Below are positions 27,220-37,139 of a stretch of 64,000 nt of DNA, one piece after another. Each line of letters begins with the position of its first letter. Positions within the stretch are counted from its first letter, which is position 1. The stretch comes from Acinetobacter sp. TR3. GTDB taxonomy: Bacteria > Pseudomonadota > Gammaproteobacteria > Pseudomonadales > Moraxellaceae. The stretch covers positions 1,364,001 through 1,428,000 of the forward strand of contig NZ_CP114264.1 in assembly GCF_027105055.1 (NCBI RefSeq), in the 5' to 3' direction. The notes beneath the pieces were generated by a model. It made no database searches. It was not told the origin of the DNA and saw only the letters and a list, made by a program, of their open reading frames with translations. The position numbers were made by a program, and so were the translations under genes.

Positions 27220-28419
27220 ATGAATATGCATACTCAACTGGATGTAGAGCAGGCAACAACAACTTTTAAAGATAAAAAACGTCATTTGTGGTTATTGGGT
27301 TTGGCTGTACCGACTATTGCAATGAGTGGTTTAGCGGGTTATCAATTTGGACCGAAAAAAACCAAAAAATTCTTTGCCTCTTTTGGCCCATTATTTATTC
27401 ATGGTGTTATTCCTGCATTGGATAAGTTAATTGGCGAGGACACAGAAAATCCACCACTTGATGCGATTGCAGATTTAGAAGCTGATCCATATTATTCTCG
27501 AATTGTTAAACTTTTTATTCCATTGCAATATGCGACCAATATTTACGGCACTTACTTGGCAAGCCGTAAAGGTACATCACTTGCAGATCAAGCGTTATTG
27601 GGTACGTTGGTGGGGATGGTGAATGGTATTGCCATCAATACGGCGCATGAATTGAGCCATAAAGGCGGTCGTCTCGAACATTATTTATCACATTTGGCAT
27701 TAGCTCCATCGGGCTATAATCATTTCCGTATTGAGCATCCATATGGTCATCACCGCCGTGTTGCGACGCCAGAAGATCCAGCCTCATCTCGACTTGGTGA
27801 AACTTTCTGGAAATTTTTACCGCGTACAGTGATTGGTAGTTTCAAATCAGCGATTGAAATTGAGAAAAATCGTTTAGAGCGTAAAAAATTACCATTCTTC
27901 TGTAAAGAAAATGAGTTGATTCATGGATGGGCGATGTCTGCCATATACCATGCAGCCATGTTTAGCAAATTTGGAGTGCGTTCAGTACCGTTCCAAGTGA
28001 CTCAGGCTGCCTATGCGATTACTTTGTTTGAATCGGTAAATTATATTGAGCATTATGGTTTAAAACGTGAAAAGAAAGCCAATGGTCAATATGAGCGTAC
28101 TTTACCTGAACATAGTTGGAACAATAACAATGTAGTGACTAACTTGTTCTTGTATCAATTACAGCGTCACTCAGATCATCATGCAAATCCAACACGTAGC
28201 TTCCAGACTTTACGTCATTTTGAAGATGCACCGCAATTACCAGCAGGTTATGGTGCGATGATTTTGCCAGCCTTTATTCCTTCATGGTGGTCAAAAATTA
28301 TGGATGATCGAGTTGTAGAGCATTACAAAGGGAATATGGAGAAAATTAATATTCATCCAGACGCAAAAGAAAAAATATTAGAGAAGTATGCTGAACAAGC
28401 TGAAGTCGAAGCTGCTTAA
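27220..28419 (+). CDS. alkM: alkane 1-monooxygenase (AlkB/AlkM family)
   Basis: The 399-residue integral membrane di-iron enzyme carries the family's histidine boxes: NTAHELSHK near 144, HPYGHHRR near 171, YIEHYG near 272 and QRHSDHHAN near 314. It hydroxylates the terminal carbon of medium- or long-chain n-alkanes with electrons from rubredoxin. The hydrophobic segments around residues 20-110 and 230-255 fit the membrane fold. Start at 27220 with GAGGAA eight bases upstream. An earlier GTG frame start would run through the leader. An IS1-type element is inserted exactly after its stop codon, parting it from its likely terminator. Confidence 0.95.
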   Translation: MNMHTQLDVEQATTTFKDKKRHLWLLGLAVPTIAMSGLAGYQFGPKKTKKFFASFGPLFIHGVIPALDKLIGEDTENPPLDAIADLEADPYYSRIVKLFIPLQYATNIYGTYLASRKGTSLADQALLGTLVGMVNGIAINTAHELSHKGGRLEHYLSHLALAPSGYNHFRIEHPYGHHRRVATPEDPASSRLGETFWKFLPRTVIGSFKSAIEIEKNRLERKKLPFFCKENELIHGWAMSAIYHAAMFSKFGVRSVPFQVTQAAYAITLFESVNYIEHYGLKREKKANGQYERTLPEHSWNNNNVVTNLFLYQLQRHSDHHANPTRSFQTLRHFEDAPQLPAGYGAMILPAFIPSWWSKIMDDRVVEHYKGNMEKINIHPDAKEKILEKYAEQAEVEAA

Positions 28420-28426
28420 TAAATTT
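28419..28426. repeat. left 8-bp target-site duplication of the IS1-type element
   Basis: ATAAATTT directly before the left inverted repeat is repeated at 29215-29222 directly after the right one. Its first base is the last base of the alkM stop codon. Confidence 0.85.
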
Positions 28427-29214
28427 GGTGGTGTTTCAAAAAGTATGCTGACATTAAATGAAGCCATTATTGATGTAAAAAAAGGTTAAGTCGAAAGCTT
28501 TAAAATGGTTTTCAATCTTTTTTGAAAAATTACAACTCCTTCTAAAACCGCGCCTAATTCGATGCCTTATTTTGCAATTATTACCTTCAATACCTACAGT
28601 AAAAAATTTACCAATACTTTGCTTGCAGTTTTTAAAAGCAGTTATGAAACTGTCCCAATGATCACTTGCAATTCGGGTGTAGTGAATACCTAATTGTTTA
28701 AGCTTTGTCTTCAATCGTTGAACTGTAGCTAAGTCTCTTTTACCCCAAACATAAGCAACAATCTCACCTGTTTCTCGATGGTAGGCGTAAATAAGCCATT
28801 GTTTATTATTTTTATTTCCCACAAAAGTCCAAAACTCATCAACTTCAAGAGACTCATAATGACTTTGTTTAGGCTGAATTTGGTAGGTCGATTCGGTTAA
28901 AGTACGTAAAACTTTACCGATACTGATTCGCTCAACTTCAGCGATATCTCGTATACCACTACCTCTGACCATCAACTGTAATATTTTTCGAGTAATGCCT
29001 GAATTACATCCTAGATAGCTCAGAGCATGGTCACCAATAAACTGACGTTTACAGTCTTTGCACTGATAGTTTTGTTTCCCATCTACTTTGATGCCATTTT
29101 TCTTTATACTGTCACTGAGGCAGGTTGGACATTTGATTTCTAGAGTTATTCGCATTTCTCTATTTTATCAAAATTCAACCTGCTTTGTTTCAGCATACTT
29201 TTTGAAACACCACC
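28427..29214 (-). mobile_element. intact IS1-family insertion sequence
   Basis: The 788-bp element has perfect 25-bp terminal inverted repeats (28427-28451 and 29190-29214, outer bases GGTGGTGTTTCAAAA), a single transposase gene and an 8-bp target duplication, ATAAATTT. Nothing is decayed, so the insertion is recent. Length and ends fit the IS1 family (about 770 bp, GGTG outer bases). Confidence 0.92.
28454..29155 (-). CDS. IS1-family transposase, single reading frame
   Basis: The 233-residue product has an N-terminal zinc finger (CPTC and CKDC near 9 and 34), a helix-turn-helix and the IS1 catalytic domain with LEVDEFWTFVGNK near 104, IASDHWDSF near 162 and the end motif GIEGNNCKIRHRIRRG. 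Classic IS1 makes InsAB' by frameshifting between two frames. Here one uninterrupted frame spans the whole enzyme, as in the subgroup of IS1 elements without frameshift. All catalytic landmarks are present, so it is probably active. Confidence 0.92.
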   Translation of the reverse strand: MRITLEIKCPTCLSDSIKKNGIKVDGKQNYQCKDCKRQFIGDHALSYLGCNSGITRKILQLMVRGSGIRDIAEVERISIGKVLRTLTESTYQIQPKQSHYESLEVDEFWTFVGNKNNKQWLIYAYHRETGEIVAYVWGKRDLATVQRLKTKLKQLGIHYTRIASDHWDSFITAFKNCKQSIGKFFTVGIEGNNCKIRHRIRRGFRRSCNFSKKIENHFKAFDLTFFYINNGFI

Positions 29215-29222
29215 ATAAATTT
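29215..29222. repeat. right 8-bp target-site duplication
   Basis: ATAAATTT is identical to 28419-28426 on the other side of the element. Confidence 0.85.
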
Positions 29223-29226
29223 AAAT

Positions 29227-29260
29227 AAAAAAACCAGCCTTAATATAGGCTGGTTTTTTA
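29227..29260 (+). terminator. bidirectional terminator originally serving alkM
   Basis: AAAAAACCAGCCT and AGGCTGGTTTTTT form a strong stem around TAATAT. It lies between alkM (now 788 bp further away because of the IS) and the convergent KTSC gene. Confidence 0.85.
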
Positions 29261-29261
29261 T

Positions 29262-29474
29262 TTATGAGGCTAAAAGATAAAGTCGTTTAAAGTGAAGATC
29301 AAACTCAAGGTATTTATGAACAAATGCGGTCTTATCCGAGGTGCGTAGTAAATTATTATAAATAAACTCTGGAACAGGGTGATAAAGCTCGGCAGTGCCA
29401 TTGCTATAGAAAATTTTTAAATAACGTGAAGAAATATCATATTTCCAAGAGGTTACAACAACAGTTTTTTCCAT
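29262..29474 (-). CDS. KTSC-domain small protein
   Basis: The 70-residue product reads VVVTSWKYDISSRYLKIFYS, then YHPVPEFIYNNLL and FVHKYLEFDL. This resembles the KTSC pattern: a short beta-rich domain in which Ser and Tyr residues precede YxVP and the last strand. KTSC domains occur alone or fused to lysyl-tRNA-synthetase-like and phage proteins, and may bind nucleic acid. The function is unknown. It converges on alkM across the terminator. Confidence 0.6.
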   Translation of the reverse strand: MEKTVVVTSWKYDISSRYLKIFYSNGTAELYHPVPEFIYNNLLRTSDKTAFVHKYLEFDLHFKRLYLLAS

Positions 29475-29671
29475 ATATTTGCCCCCATTTCAGTTTTATC
29501 ATTTAGTACATACAAAAAACTCTTTATGTTTCATAATTTGACATTACTCCATGTAATGCAGGCTGACAATTGATAAATGAATTTCGCTATAAATTTATAA
29601 GTATAAGAATTGTAAAAAATTTAATATTGAATTGAGATCGACGTATCGTAAAAAGTGACCAAATGACAAAT

Positions 29672-29707
29672 AAAAAGAAACCACTCTTTTTAGAGTGGTT
29701 TCTTTTC
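29672..29707 (-). terminator. terminator after ahpC
   Basis: AAAAGAAACCACTCT and AGAGTGGTTTCTTTT pair around TTT, with T-rich sequence on both strands, 21 bases past the ahpC stop codon. Confidence 0.85.
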
Positions 29708-29727
29708 AACATTGTTAAATCTAAAAA

Positions 29728-30291
29728 TTAGATTTTACCAACTAAGTCGATTGATGGAGCAAGCGTTGCTTCACCTTCTTTCCATTTTGCTGGGCAAACT
29801 TCGCCTGGGTGGCTTGCTACGAATTGAGCAGCTTTAAGTTTACGTAAAGTTTCTGATACATCACGCGCAATTGCATTGTCATGAATTTCAGCAGTTTTAA
29901 TCACGCCTTCAGGATTGATGATGAACGTACCACGTAAAGCTAAACCAGCTTCTTCAATATGCACATCAAAAGCACGTGTTAATTGATGCGTAGGGTCGCC
30001 AACTAATGGGAATTGAGCTTTACCTACAGCAGGAGAAGTCTCGTGCCATACTTTATGAGAGAAGTGAGTGTCAGTTGTTACGATATAAACTTCTGCACCA
30101 GCTTTTTTGAATTCTTCGTAGTTCTCAGCAGCATCTTCAACTTCAGTTGGGCAGTTAAAAGTAAATGCAGCTGGCATGAAAATAAGAACAGACCATTTGC
30201 CTTTAAGATCAGCATCAGTTACTTGAATGAATTCACCGTTACGGAATGCATCAGCTTTAAATGGTTTAACTTCAGTATTAATTAAGCTCAT
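29728..30291 (-). CDS. ahpC: alkyl hydroperoxide reductase subunit C (peroxiredoxin)
   Basis: The 187-residue product equals E. coli AhpC in length and starts MSLINTEVKPFKADAF. The peroxidatic cysteine lies in PAAFTFNCPTEVEDAAENY near residue 47, and the resolving cysteine in HPGEVCPAKWKEGE near 166. It reduces H2O2, organic peroxides and peroxynitrite and is recycled by AhpF. GGAGACA precedes the double ATG; the second one, at 30291, gives the canonical N-terminus. It is a single-gene unit with its own terminator, apart from ahpF. No clear OxyR site was found by eye. Confidence 0.95.
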   Translation of the reverse strand: MSLINTEVKPFKADAFRNGEFIQVTDADLKGKWSVLIFMPAAFTFNCPTEVEDAAENYEEFKKAGAEVYIVTTDTHFSHKVWHETSPAVGKAQFPLVGDPTHQLTRAFDVHIEEAGLALRGTFIINPEGVIKTAEIHDNAIARDVSETLRKLKAAQFVASHPGEVCPAKWKEGEATLAPSIDLVGKI

Positions 30292-30303
30292 CATTGTCTC
30301 CAT

Positions 30304-30780
30304 GATTGAGGTTTTATTGAGAGGCTATGCCTTACTTGTTTACGAGGTCAAGAATAAATAATTTTTAGTTATTGGGGAAATAGTATTTTTACATGACTAA
30401 AATCGGAAAATTGAATGAATCAATATAAAACGATTTTCACCCTAAGATATAAGCCTATTTGACTCCAACAAGATGAAGCAAATATGACGAATACCTAAAA
30501 CTAACTTGCATAACAACATGCAGTCGATAGTATTAAAATTCAAGGGTAAAATTGAAAAAATCTAAAAAATATAGAGAAAACCAAGATATAGATTTAAGCA
30601 CACGATAATTGTAATACGATGTTTTTATCGAACTGAGAGCTTATATTGTTTGTTTTCTGAGCTTGTATTAAATATTTGATCACTTTAGAATCCGCTAAAT
30701 TTGATGGATGCTCAAATTTTTTTATTTGAGAAAAACGAAAATTTTAGCTCGGAAATTTACATTCTCGGGTATACAGTGAA
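30304..30780. other. gene-free AT-rich stretch upstream of ahpC
   Basis: This divergent region must contain the promoters of ahpC and of the fatty acid hydroxylase gene. No coding frame, hairpin or recognised operator stands out. Confidence 0.4.
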
Positions 30781-30790
30781 ATCTATAAAA

Positions 30791-31951
30791 ATGACTGATC
30801 AATTAAGACAAAAATTCGAAAATTTAGAGTTGAATGCAGGCTTAGGTAAAATTAGTGCTTTTATTTCAATGTCCTTGGGTTTGTTAGCTATTTTTGGGGC
30901 TTTGTGTTTTATGTTCCCGTCGGTACTGACTATGCCTGAACTACGTCCTATTTATGCCAAACATTATGATATTTTTTATTTCAGTTTGATGTTTGGTATT
31001 ACGCTGAGTGCTGGTTTTGGGATTTTTAGTGCGTTATTTCGACAAAATCGTTATGGTTTTTATGGCTTATGTTTTGCTGTTGTGGCAGCAGTTTTAGGCT
31101 GTGGATTAATTAAAGCGCCAACCTTACCCAACCTACCTTTTTACGCAGGTATTGATTATTTCATTTTAACCCTAGTGCTCTTGGCTCTTATCTTCATTCC
31201 ACTTGAGGGGTTCTTTGCTAAAAATCCTGATCAAAAAATCTTAAGGGTAGGTTGGGTGACGGATATGAAATATTTCATGTTGAGTCATATCGGAATTCAA
31301 TTGTTCACCTTTTTGACAGTGATGCCGATTCAATACTGGATTACCCACTTACCCAATAATCCAATCGTACCTTTTGTGCAAGCTCAGCCAATTTGGTTGC
31401 AGTTTATTGAGTTATTGATTGTGGTTGATTTCGTCGTGTACTGGTTGCACCGAGCGATGCATGAAATAGATCTATTATGGCGTTTCCATGCGATACATCA
31501 TTCCACCGAGTATATGGATTGGTTGGCATCTTCACGACTGCACATCGTAGAAGTACTAATGACGCGCTTTATTGCCACCTTACCTATTTTCCTACTGGGC
31601 TTTCATACATCGGCTGTGTTTGCTTATCTTGTTTTTATTTCGTTTCATGCCATTTTTATTCATTCAAATGTACGTTTTCGTTTTCCATATTTGCGTTGGT
31701 TAATTGCAACTCCTGAGTTTCATCATTGGCACCATTCTTCAGAGAAGCCTGCGATTGATAAAAACTATGCTGCTTTTATTCCAATCTATGATGTGATCTT
31801 TAAAAGTGTTTATATGCCAAATCATCTTGCGAGTGTTTACGGCACAGTTGGTTATAAGATACCGAATAGTTTTGTTAAACAATTCACATGGCCATTTAAA
31901 AAGTATATAAAGCGTTTGCGTCAACATTTTGATCATTCATCTAAATCATAA
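30791..31951 (+). CDS. sterol desaturase/fatty acid hydroxylase family membrane protein
   Basis: The 386-residue product has about seven hydrophobic helices and the three histidine clusters of this di-iron superfamily: WLHRAMHE, FHAIHHSTEYMDWLASSRLH and FHHWHHS. It probably hydroxylates or desaturates a lipid in the inner membrane. The substrate is unknown. I prefer the ATG at 30791. The open frame reaches 30701, but the added residues are charged, lack a ribosome site and are unlike a membrane-protein start. It stands alone upstream of hrpA. Confidence 0.85.
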   Translation: MTDQLRQKFENLELNAGLGKISAFISMSLGLLAIFGALCFMFPSVLTMPELRPIYAKHYDIFYFSLMFGITLSAGFGIFSALFRQNRYGFYGLCFAVVAAVLGCGLIKAPTLPNLPFYAGIDYFILTLVLLALIFIPLEGFFAKNPDQKILRVGWVTDMKYFMLSHIGIQLFTFLTVMPIQYWITHLPNNPIVPFVQAQPIWLQFIELLIVVDFVVYWLHRAMHEIDLLWRFHAIHHSTEYMDWLASSRLHIVEVLMTRFIATLPIFLLGFHTSAVFAYLVFISFHAIFIHSNVRFRFPYLRWLIATPEFHHWHHSSEKPAIDKNYAAFIPIYDVIFKSVYMPNHLASVYGTVGYKIPNSFVKQFTWPFKKYIKRLRQHFDHSSKS

Positions 31952-32064
31952 GCATAAAGACACAACTGCATGAATATTCTGAACAGATTGATGCAGTTTC
32001 TTTGCATAGCAACGTTTTAAGGCGTAAAATAGCTGATTATTTTTATTGTTAGGAAAGCTGTTCA

Positions 32065-35000
32065 GTGCAGAGTCATTTAAATGTAGATCAATGGGTTATG
32101 GCACGTGACCGTCACCGTTTAAATCGACTGCGCAAAGATAAAAAAACAGAAACAGCGGAAATAGAAAAACTTTTTCAACAGTCAAATGACAAAGTCAAAC
32201 AACGCTTAGCGCGTATTCCCCAAATTAAGCTCAATCAAGATTTACCTGTTACTCAGTATGCAGATCGTTTGATTGCCGCAATACAAAAACATCAAGTGAT
32301 TATTGTGGCGGGTGAAACTGGTTCGGGTAAAACCACGCAGTTACCACAAATTGCCATGCTTGCTGGTCGTGGTCTCACTGGGATGATTGGGCATACTCAG
32401 CCGCGACGTTTAGCTGCTCGAAGTGTCTCACAACGTATTGCAGAAGAGGTTGGGCAGAAACTGGGCGAGGCGATTGGCTTTAAAATCCGTTTTAATGAGC
32501 AGGGGTCACAAGATTCTATCGTGCGTTTGATGACGGATGGTATTTTGCTGGCTGAGCTGACGAACGACCGCTTCCTTTCAAAATACGATACTATCATTAT
32601 TGATGAAGCCCATGAACGTTCACTGAATATTGATTTCATCATGGGTTATCTCAAACAGTTGTTACCAAAGCGTCCTGATTTAAAAGTAATCGTGACGTCG
32701 GCGACTTTAGATGTAAATCGTTTTAGCCAATACTTTAATGATGCACCGATTTTTGAAGTAGAAGGGCGTAGCTTCCCTGTTGAAGTACGTTATCGTCCAA
32801 TTTCGGAACTCAGTATTATTGGTAGTGATGATGATGAGTTTGATGATTTTGAAGAGAACTTACCACGTGCTGTGGTACAAGCAGTTGAAGAGTGTTTTGC
32901 TGATGCAGAGGGTAAAGGGCATCCAGAACATGCGGATATTTTAATTTTTGCCAGCACAGAGCAGGAAATCCGTGAATTACAGGAAACGCTGCAAAAATAT
33001 GGTCCTCGTCATACTGAAGTGTTGCCTTTGTATGCACGTTTGGCACTCGCCGAGCAGCAAAAGATTTTCAGTCCAAGCGGTAAAGGTCGCCGTATCATTA
33101 TTGCAACCAACGTTGCTGAAACAGCATTAACCGTTCCTAATATTCGTTATGTGATCGATAGCGGTTTTGCCCGTATTTCACGTTATAACTACCGTTCACG
33201 TGTGCAGCGCTTACCGATTGAAGCGATTTCACAGGCAGCAGCCAATCAGCGTAAAGGTCGTTGTGGCCGTATTGCTGCGGGTGTTTGTATTCGTTTATAC
33301 AGTGAAGAGGATTTTTTAAGTCGTCCTGAGTTTACTGAACCAGAGATCAAACGAACCAACTTAGCTTCTGTCATTTTACAAATGCAAAGTTTGGGTTTAG
33401 GTAGTTTAGAAGATTTTGACTTTATTGAGCCGCCTGATTTCCGTTTGGTGAATGATGGGCGCAAGCTTTTGATTGAGTTGGGTGCATTAAGCGAACGTAA
33501 AAATGATTTAACTAAAGTGGGTCAAATGATGGCACGCATGCCGATTGATCCACGATTAGCTCGTATGCTGATTGGTGGCGCTCATTTTGGTGTACTGAAA
33601 GAAACTTTAATTATTGTCAGTGCCTTGGCGATTCAAGATCCACGAGAACGACCTGCCGATAAACAAATGCAGGCTGATCAGAAGCATGCTTTATTCAAAG
33701 AAGCAGATTCAGACTTTTTATTCTATTTAAAACTTTGGAATACGCTGCAAACCAGTCCTGATACGCAGTCTGAAAACAAGCGCCGTCAATTTGCGCGTCA
33801 ACATTTTTTAAGTTGGTTACGTTTACGGGAATGGAAGCAAACCCATCAACAATTAGTTGAGTTGGCTGAAGGATTAAAGCTGAGCTTTAATGAAAAGGCA
33901 GCCAATTATGAAAATTTACATCGTGCTTTGTTAACGGGTTTACTTTCATTTATCGCCAATAAAACCGATGAACGTAATACTTTTATGGCGGTACGTCAGC
34001 AGAAAGCCAAGGTATTTCCTGCCAGTACGCTGCATAAGACCAATACTGCTTGGGTAATGGCATTTGAGATGGTGGAAACTTCTCAAGTATACTTACGAAC
34101 TTTGGCAAAAATTGATCCTGAATGGATTTTATTAGCTGCACGTGACCTATTGAAATATCACTATTTCGAACCACATTGGTCGAAAAAAGCAGGCATTGTG
34201 AATGCCTATGCGCAAATTTCATTGTTTGGTTTAATTATTGAACCAAAACGTATGGTGAATTTTGAAAAAGTGGATCAAGCCGCGGCACATGAAATCTTTT
34301 TACGGGATGCCTTAACGACTGGTAATTTGGGTATTACGCCACCGTTTTTAAAGCACAATTTATTGAAGCTTGAAGAAGTTGAGCGTGTTGAAGATAAATT
34401 GCGTCGTCGTGATTTAGTGGTCGATGAAGAAACTATTTATCAATTTTATGCTGAAAAAGTGCCAGAGGAAATTGCCAGCCGCAGTAGTTTTGAAGATTGG
34501 CGTGCAACAGTAGAGCCAGATCATCCGCGTTATCTTTTTGTAGAAGATGATGCCTTATGGATGAATGATCGGCCAACCACACAGCAATTCCCAGATTATT
34601 TACATAATGGACAATTGCGTTTAGCTGCGAGCTATCGTTTTGATCCAAGCCATGATGAAGATGGTGCAACGGTTAAAATTCCTGTGCAGGCTTTGCCACA
34701 AGTAGATGAAAAGCAATGGTCATGGGGGATTCCTGGGTGGCGTCAGGATTTAATTGAGGCTTTGCTCAAGGCGTTGCCTAAAGACAAACGTCGTAATTTA
34801 GTTCCGATTCCAGATACTGCGAAAAAACTGATGCAAGGTGTTGATGCAGTACATTTACGTGAGCACTTATTTAGTTATTTAGCTTTTGCTCTGCGTGGTG
34901 AGCAAATTACTGAAAAAGATTTTTCTTTTGAACGAATTGATCAATATCTCGTACCTTTTATTAAAGTTGTGGATGAAAAAGGCAAACTCATTGCGCAAGG

Positions 35001-35919
35001 ACGTGATTTAGATGAACTCAAAGCACGTTGTCGTGTTGAAACTCATCGTCCTGTGAAGCAGCAAAAGGGTGAGTTCCACACTTTCCCTGAAAATTTTGTA
35101 TTTGAAGCGTCTCAAAAAGTCACGGGTGTGGTCGTAAAGCAATATCAGGCTTTGGTTCCAAGTAAAGTTTTTGCTGAACTTGATGTTAAAGATGAGTCAG
35201 GCGTGGTGATTCAAACCTTTAATGATCAAGATGAAGCAATTAAGCAACATCGTGAAGGCGTGATTCGTCTTTTACACATGCAATTGGGGGATTTAATCCG
35301 TCAATTGAAAAAACAGATTTCCAAACCATTGGCTTTGGCATATTCACCTTTAGGTGATCGGGCGAAGTTGGAACAAATGCTGGTTTATGCAACCTTACAA
35401 GTTTCAATAAAAACCTTGCCTAAAGATACGGCGGAATTTAATCAGCTAATGGCTGATGTAAAAAAGCAATTCTTGGCAGATGGCCAAAAAGTTTTAATTG
35501 ATATTACTGATATTTTTACTCAATGGCAGCAAATTCGTCGCGAGTTATTGGTTTTAGATCAGGATATCTTTGGTCGAAGTGTAGATGACATAGAAGACCA
35601 ACTTGATTTAATGTCGTTGGCGAACTTTGTCTACAGTAAACCTGTTGAGATTTGGCAGGAATACCCACGGTTTTTAAAAGCATTACTATTGCGTTTGGAT
35701 CGTTTGCCAAATAATCTACAACGTGACCTCGCTGCAATTAACGATGTCGATCCATGGATGGACAAAGTATTTAAATTTAAAAATGATCCTAAAATCAAAG
35801 AATTGTATTTGATGTTGGAAGAACTTAGAATTTCCTTGTTTTCTCAACCGATGAAAACAAAGATGCCAATTTCACCAACTAGATTGCAAAAACTATGGGA
35901 TCGATTAGCAATCGGTTAA
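32065..35919 (+). CDS. hrpA: ATP-dependent RNA helicase HrpA
   Basis: The 1284-residue DEAH-box protein is close to E. coli HrpA (1300). It has AGETGSGKTTQLPQ near residue 94, the IIIDEAHERSLN box near 186, VTSATLD near 213, the C-terminal helicase motif QRKGRCGR near 396, then helicase-associated, OB-fold and DUF3418 regions. HrpA resolves stalled or colliding ribosomes on mRNA. It starts at a GTG with AGGA 11 bases upstream. Only 46 bases separate it from the next gene, so read-through is likely. Confidence 0.95.
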   Translation: MQSHLNVDQWVMARDRHRLNRLRKDKKTETAEIEKLFQQSNDKVKQRLARIPQIKLNQDLPVTQYADRLIAAIQKHQVIIVAGETGSGKTTQLPQIAMLAGRGLTGMIGHTQPRRLAARSVSQRIAEEVGQKLGEAIGFKIRFNEQGSQDSIVRLMTDGILLAELTNDRFLSKYDTIIIDEAHERSLNIDFIMGYLKQLLPKRPDLKVIVTSATLDVNRFSQYFNDAPIFEVEGRSFPVEVRYRPISELSIIGSDDDEFDDFEENLPRAVVQAVEECFADAEGKGHPEHADILIFASTEQEIRELQETLQKYGPRHTEVLPLYARLALAEQQKIFSPSGKGRRIIIATNVAETALTVPNIRYVIDSGFARISRYNYRSRVQRLPIEAISQAAANQRKGRCGRIAAGVCIRLYSEEDFLSRPEFTEPEIKRTNLASVILQMQSLGLGSLEDFDFIEPPDFRLVNDGRKLLIELGALSERKNDLTKVGQMMARMPIDPRLARMLIGGAHFGVLKETLIIVSALAIQDPRERPADKQMQADQKHALFKEADSDFLFYLKLWNTLQTSPDTQSENKRRQFARQHFLSWLRLREWKQTHQQLVELAEGLKLSFNEKAANYENLHRALLTGLLSFIANKTDERNTFMAVRQQKAKVFPASTLHKTNTAWVMAFEMVETSQVYLRTLAKIDPEWILLAARDLLKYHYFEPHWSKKAGIVNAYAQISLFGLIIEPKRMVNFEKVDQAAAHEIFLRDALTTGNLGITPPFLKHNLLKLEEVERVEDKLRRRDLVVDEETIYQFYAEKVPEEIASRSSFEDWRATVEPDHPRYLFVEDDALWMNDRPTTQQFPDYLHNGQLRLAASYRFDPSHDEDGATVKIPVQALPQVDEKQWSWGIPGWRQDLIEALLKALPKDKRRNLVPIPDTAKKLMQGVDAVHLREHLFSYLAFALRGEQITEKDFSFERIDQYLVPFIKVVDEKGKLIAQGRDLDELKARCRVETHRPVKQQKGEFHTFPENFVFEASQKVTGVVVKQYQALVPSKVFAELDVKDESGVVIQTFNDQDEAIKQHREGVIRLLHMQLGDLIRQLKKQISKPLALAYSPLGDRAKLEQMLVYATLQVSIKTLPKDTAEFNQLMADVKKQFLADGQKVLIDITDIFTQWQQIRRELLVLDQDIFGRSVDDIEDQLDLMSLANFVYSKPVEIWQEYPRFLKALLLRLDRLPNNLQRDLAAINDVDPWMDKVFKFKNDPKIKELYLMLEELRISLFSQPMKTKMPISPTRLQKLWDRLAIG

Positions 35920-35965
35920 ACTGAGCAATAATGAAAGTTAGAAGCATTCTTTACAGGAGTTTTAC

Positions 35966-37072
35966 ATGGGCATTCGTATAACAGGTACAGGGTTATTTCA
36001 CCCAACCGAATCTATTTCTAATGAAGAGTTGGTTGAAAGTTTAAATGCTTATGTAGAACAATTTAATCAAGAAAATGCTGAGCAAATTGCTGCTGGCGAG
36101 ATCGAAGCATTACGTGGCTCAAGCCCAGAATTTATTGAAAAAGCGTCTGGTATCCAGCGCCGTTATGTGGTCGAAAAATCGGGTATTCTTGATCCAAAGC
36201 GCTTGCGTCCACGTTTACAAGAGCGTAGTAATGATGAACTTTCACTTCAAGCGGAGTGGGGCGTCGTTGCCGCAAAACAAGCGATGGAAAATGCAGGTGT
36301 TACCGCAGAAGACATCGATGTTGTCATCTTAGCTTGTTCAAATATGCAACGTGCCTACCCAGCAGTTGCGATTGAAATCCAGTCTGCTTTGGGTATCCAA
36401 GGTTATGCTTATGACATGAACGTGGCATGTTCTGCTGCAACATTTGGTTTGAAGCAAGCCTATGATGCCGTGAAATGTGGCGCGCGCCGTGTGTTATTGC
36501 TCAATGTTGAAATTACATCGGGTCATTTAGATTACCGTACTCGTGATGCACACTTTATCTTTGGTGATGTTGCGACTGCATCAATTATTGAAGAAACTGA
36601 AACAAAATCAGGTTTTGAAATTTTAGATATTCATTTGTTTACTCAATTCTCAAATAATATCCGTAATAACTTCGGTTTCTTAAATCGCAGTGAAGATGCG
36701 GTTGTAGATGACAAACTGTTCCGTCAAGACGGTCGTAAAGTATTTAAAGAAGTTTGTCCGCTTGTTGCAAAAATCATTACTGCACAGTTAGAAAAACTTG
36801 AATTAACTCCTGAGCAAGTTAAGCGTTTCTGGTTGCATCAAGCCAATGCGAATATGAATGAACTCATTTTAAAACTTGTTGTGGGTAAAGAAGCTGATTT
36901 AGAACGTGCACCTATTATTTTAGATGAGTTTGCCAATACGTCTTCTGCGGGTGTAATTATTGCGATGCATCGTACAGGTGAGCAAGTGAATAATGGCGAA
37001 TATGCTGTGATTTCATCATTTGGTGCGGGTTATTCTGTAGGTTCAATCATCGTACAAAAACATATTGCATAA
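35966..37072 (+). CDS. beta-ketoacyl-ACP synthase III-like enzyme
   Basis: The 368-residue thiolase-fold enzyme has the KAS III catalytic triad in context: cysteine in [15 protein letters not shown] near 151, histidine in [12 protein letters not shown] near 291, and asparagine in [15 protein letters not shown] near 331. It is longer than E. coli FabH (317) because of an extra segment near residues 30-90. It should condense an acyl-CoA with malonyl-ACP to start fatty acid chains, but a role in another acyl pathway is possible. CAGGAG precedes the ATG, and a bidirectional terminator follows. Confidence 0.88.
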   Translation: MGIRITGTGLFHPTESISNEELVESLNAYVEQFNQENAEQIAAGEIEALRGSSPEFIEKASGIQRRYVVEKSGILDPKRLRPRLQERSNDELSLQAEWGVVAAKQAMENAGVTAEDIDVVILACSNMQRAYPAVAIEIQSALGIQGYAYDMNVACSAATFGLKQAYDAVKCGARRVLLLNVEITSGHLDYRTRDAHFIFGDVATASIIEETETKSGFEILDIHLFTQFSNNIRNNFGFLNRSEDAVVDDKLFRQDGRKVFKEVCPLVAKIITAQLEKLELTPEQVKRFWLHQANANMNELILKLVVGKEADLERAPIILDEFANTSSAGVIIAMHRTGEQVNNGEYAVISSFGAGYSVGSIIVQKHIA

Positions 37073-37091
37073 TAATTATCTCTATTTAAAT

Positions 37092-37125
37092 AAAAACACC
37101 ACAATCAAAGTTGTGGTGTTTTTTT
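37092..37125 (+). terminator. bidirectional terminator, KAS III and DUF4394 genes
   Basis: AAAAACACCACAA and TTGTGGTGTTTTT form a perfect 13-bp stem with a hexanucleotide loop between convergent genes. Confidence 0.88.
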
Positions 37126-37139
37126 ATGTGCTCTAAGTT

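Noticed and set aside
30292..30500. OxyR-type ATAG-N7-CTAT site before ahpC
   Set aside because: No properly spaced set of half-sites was found; peroxide control there remains unproven from sequence.
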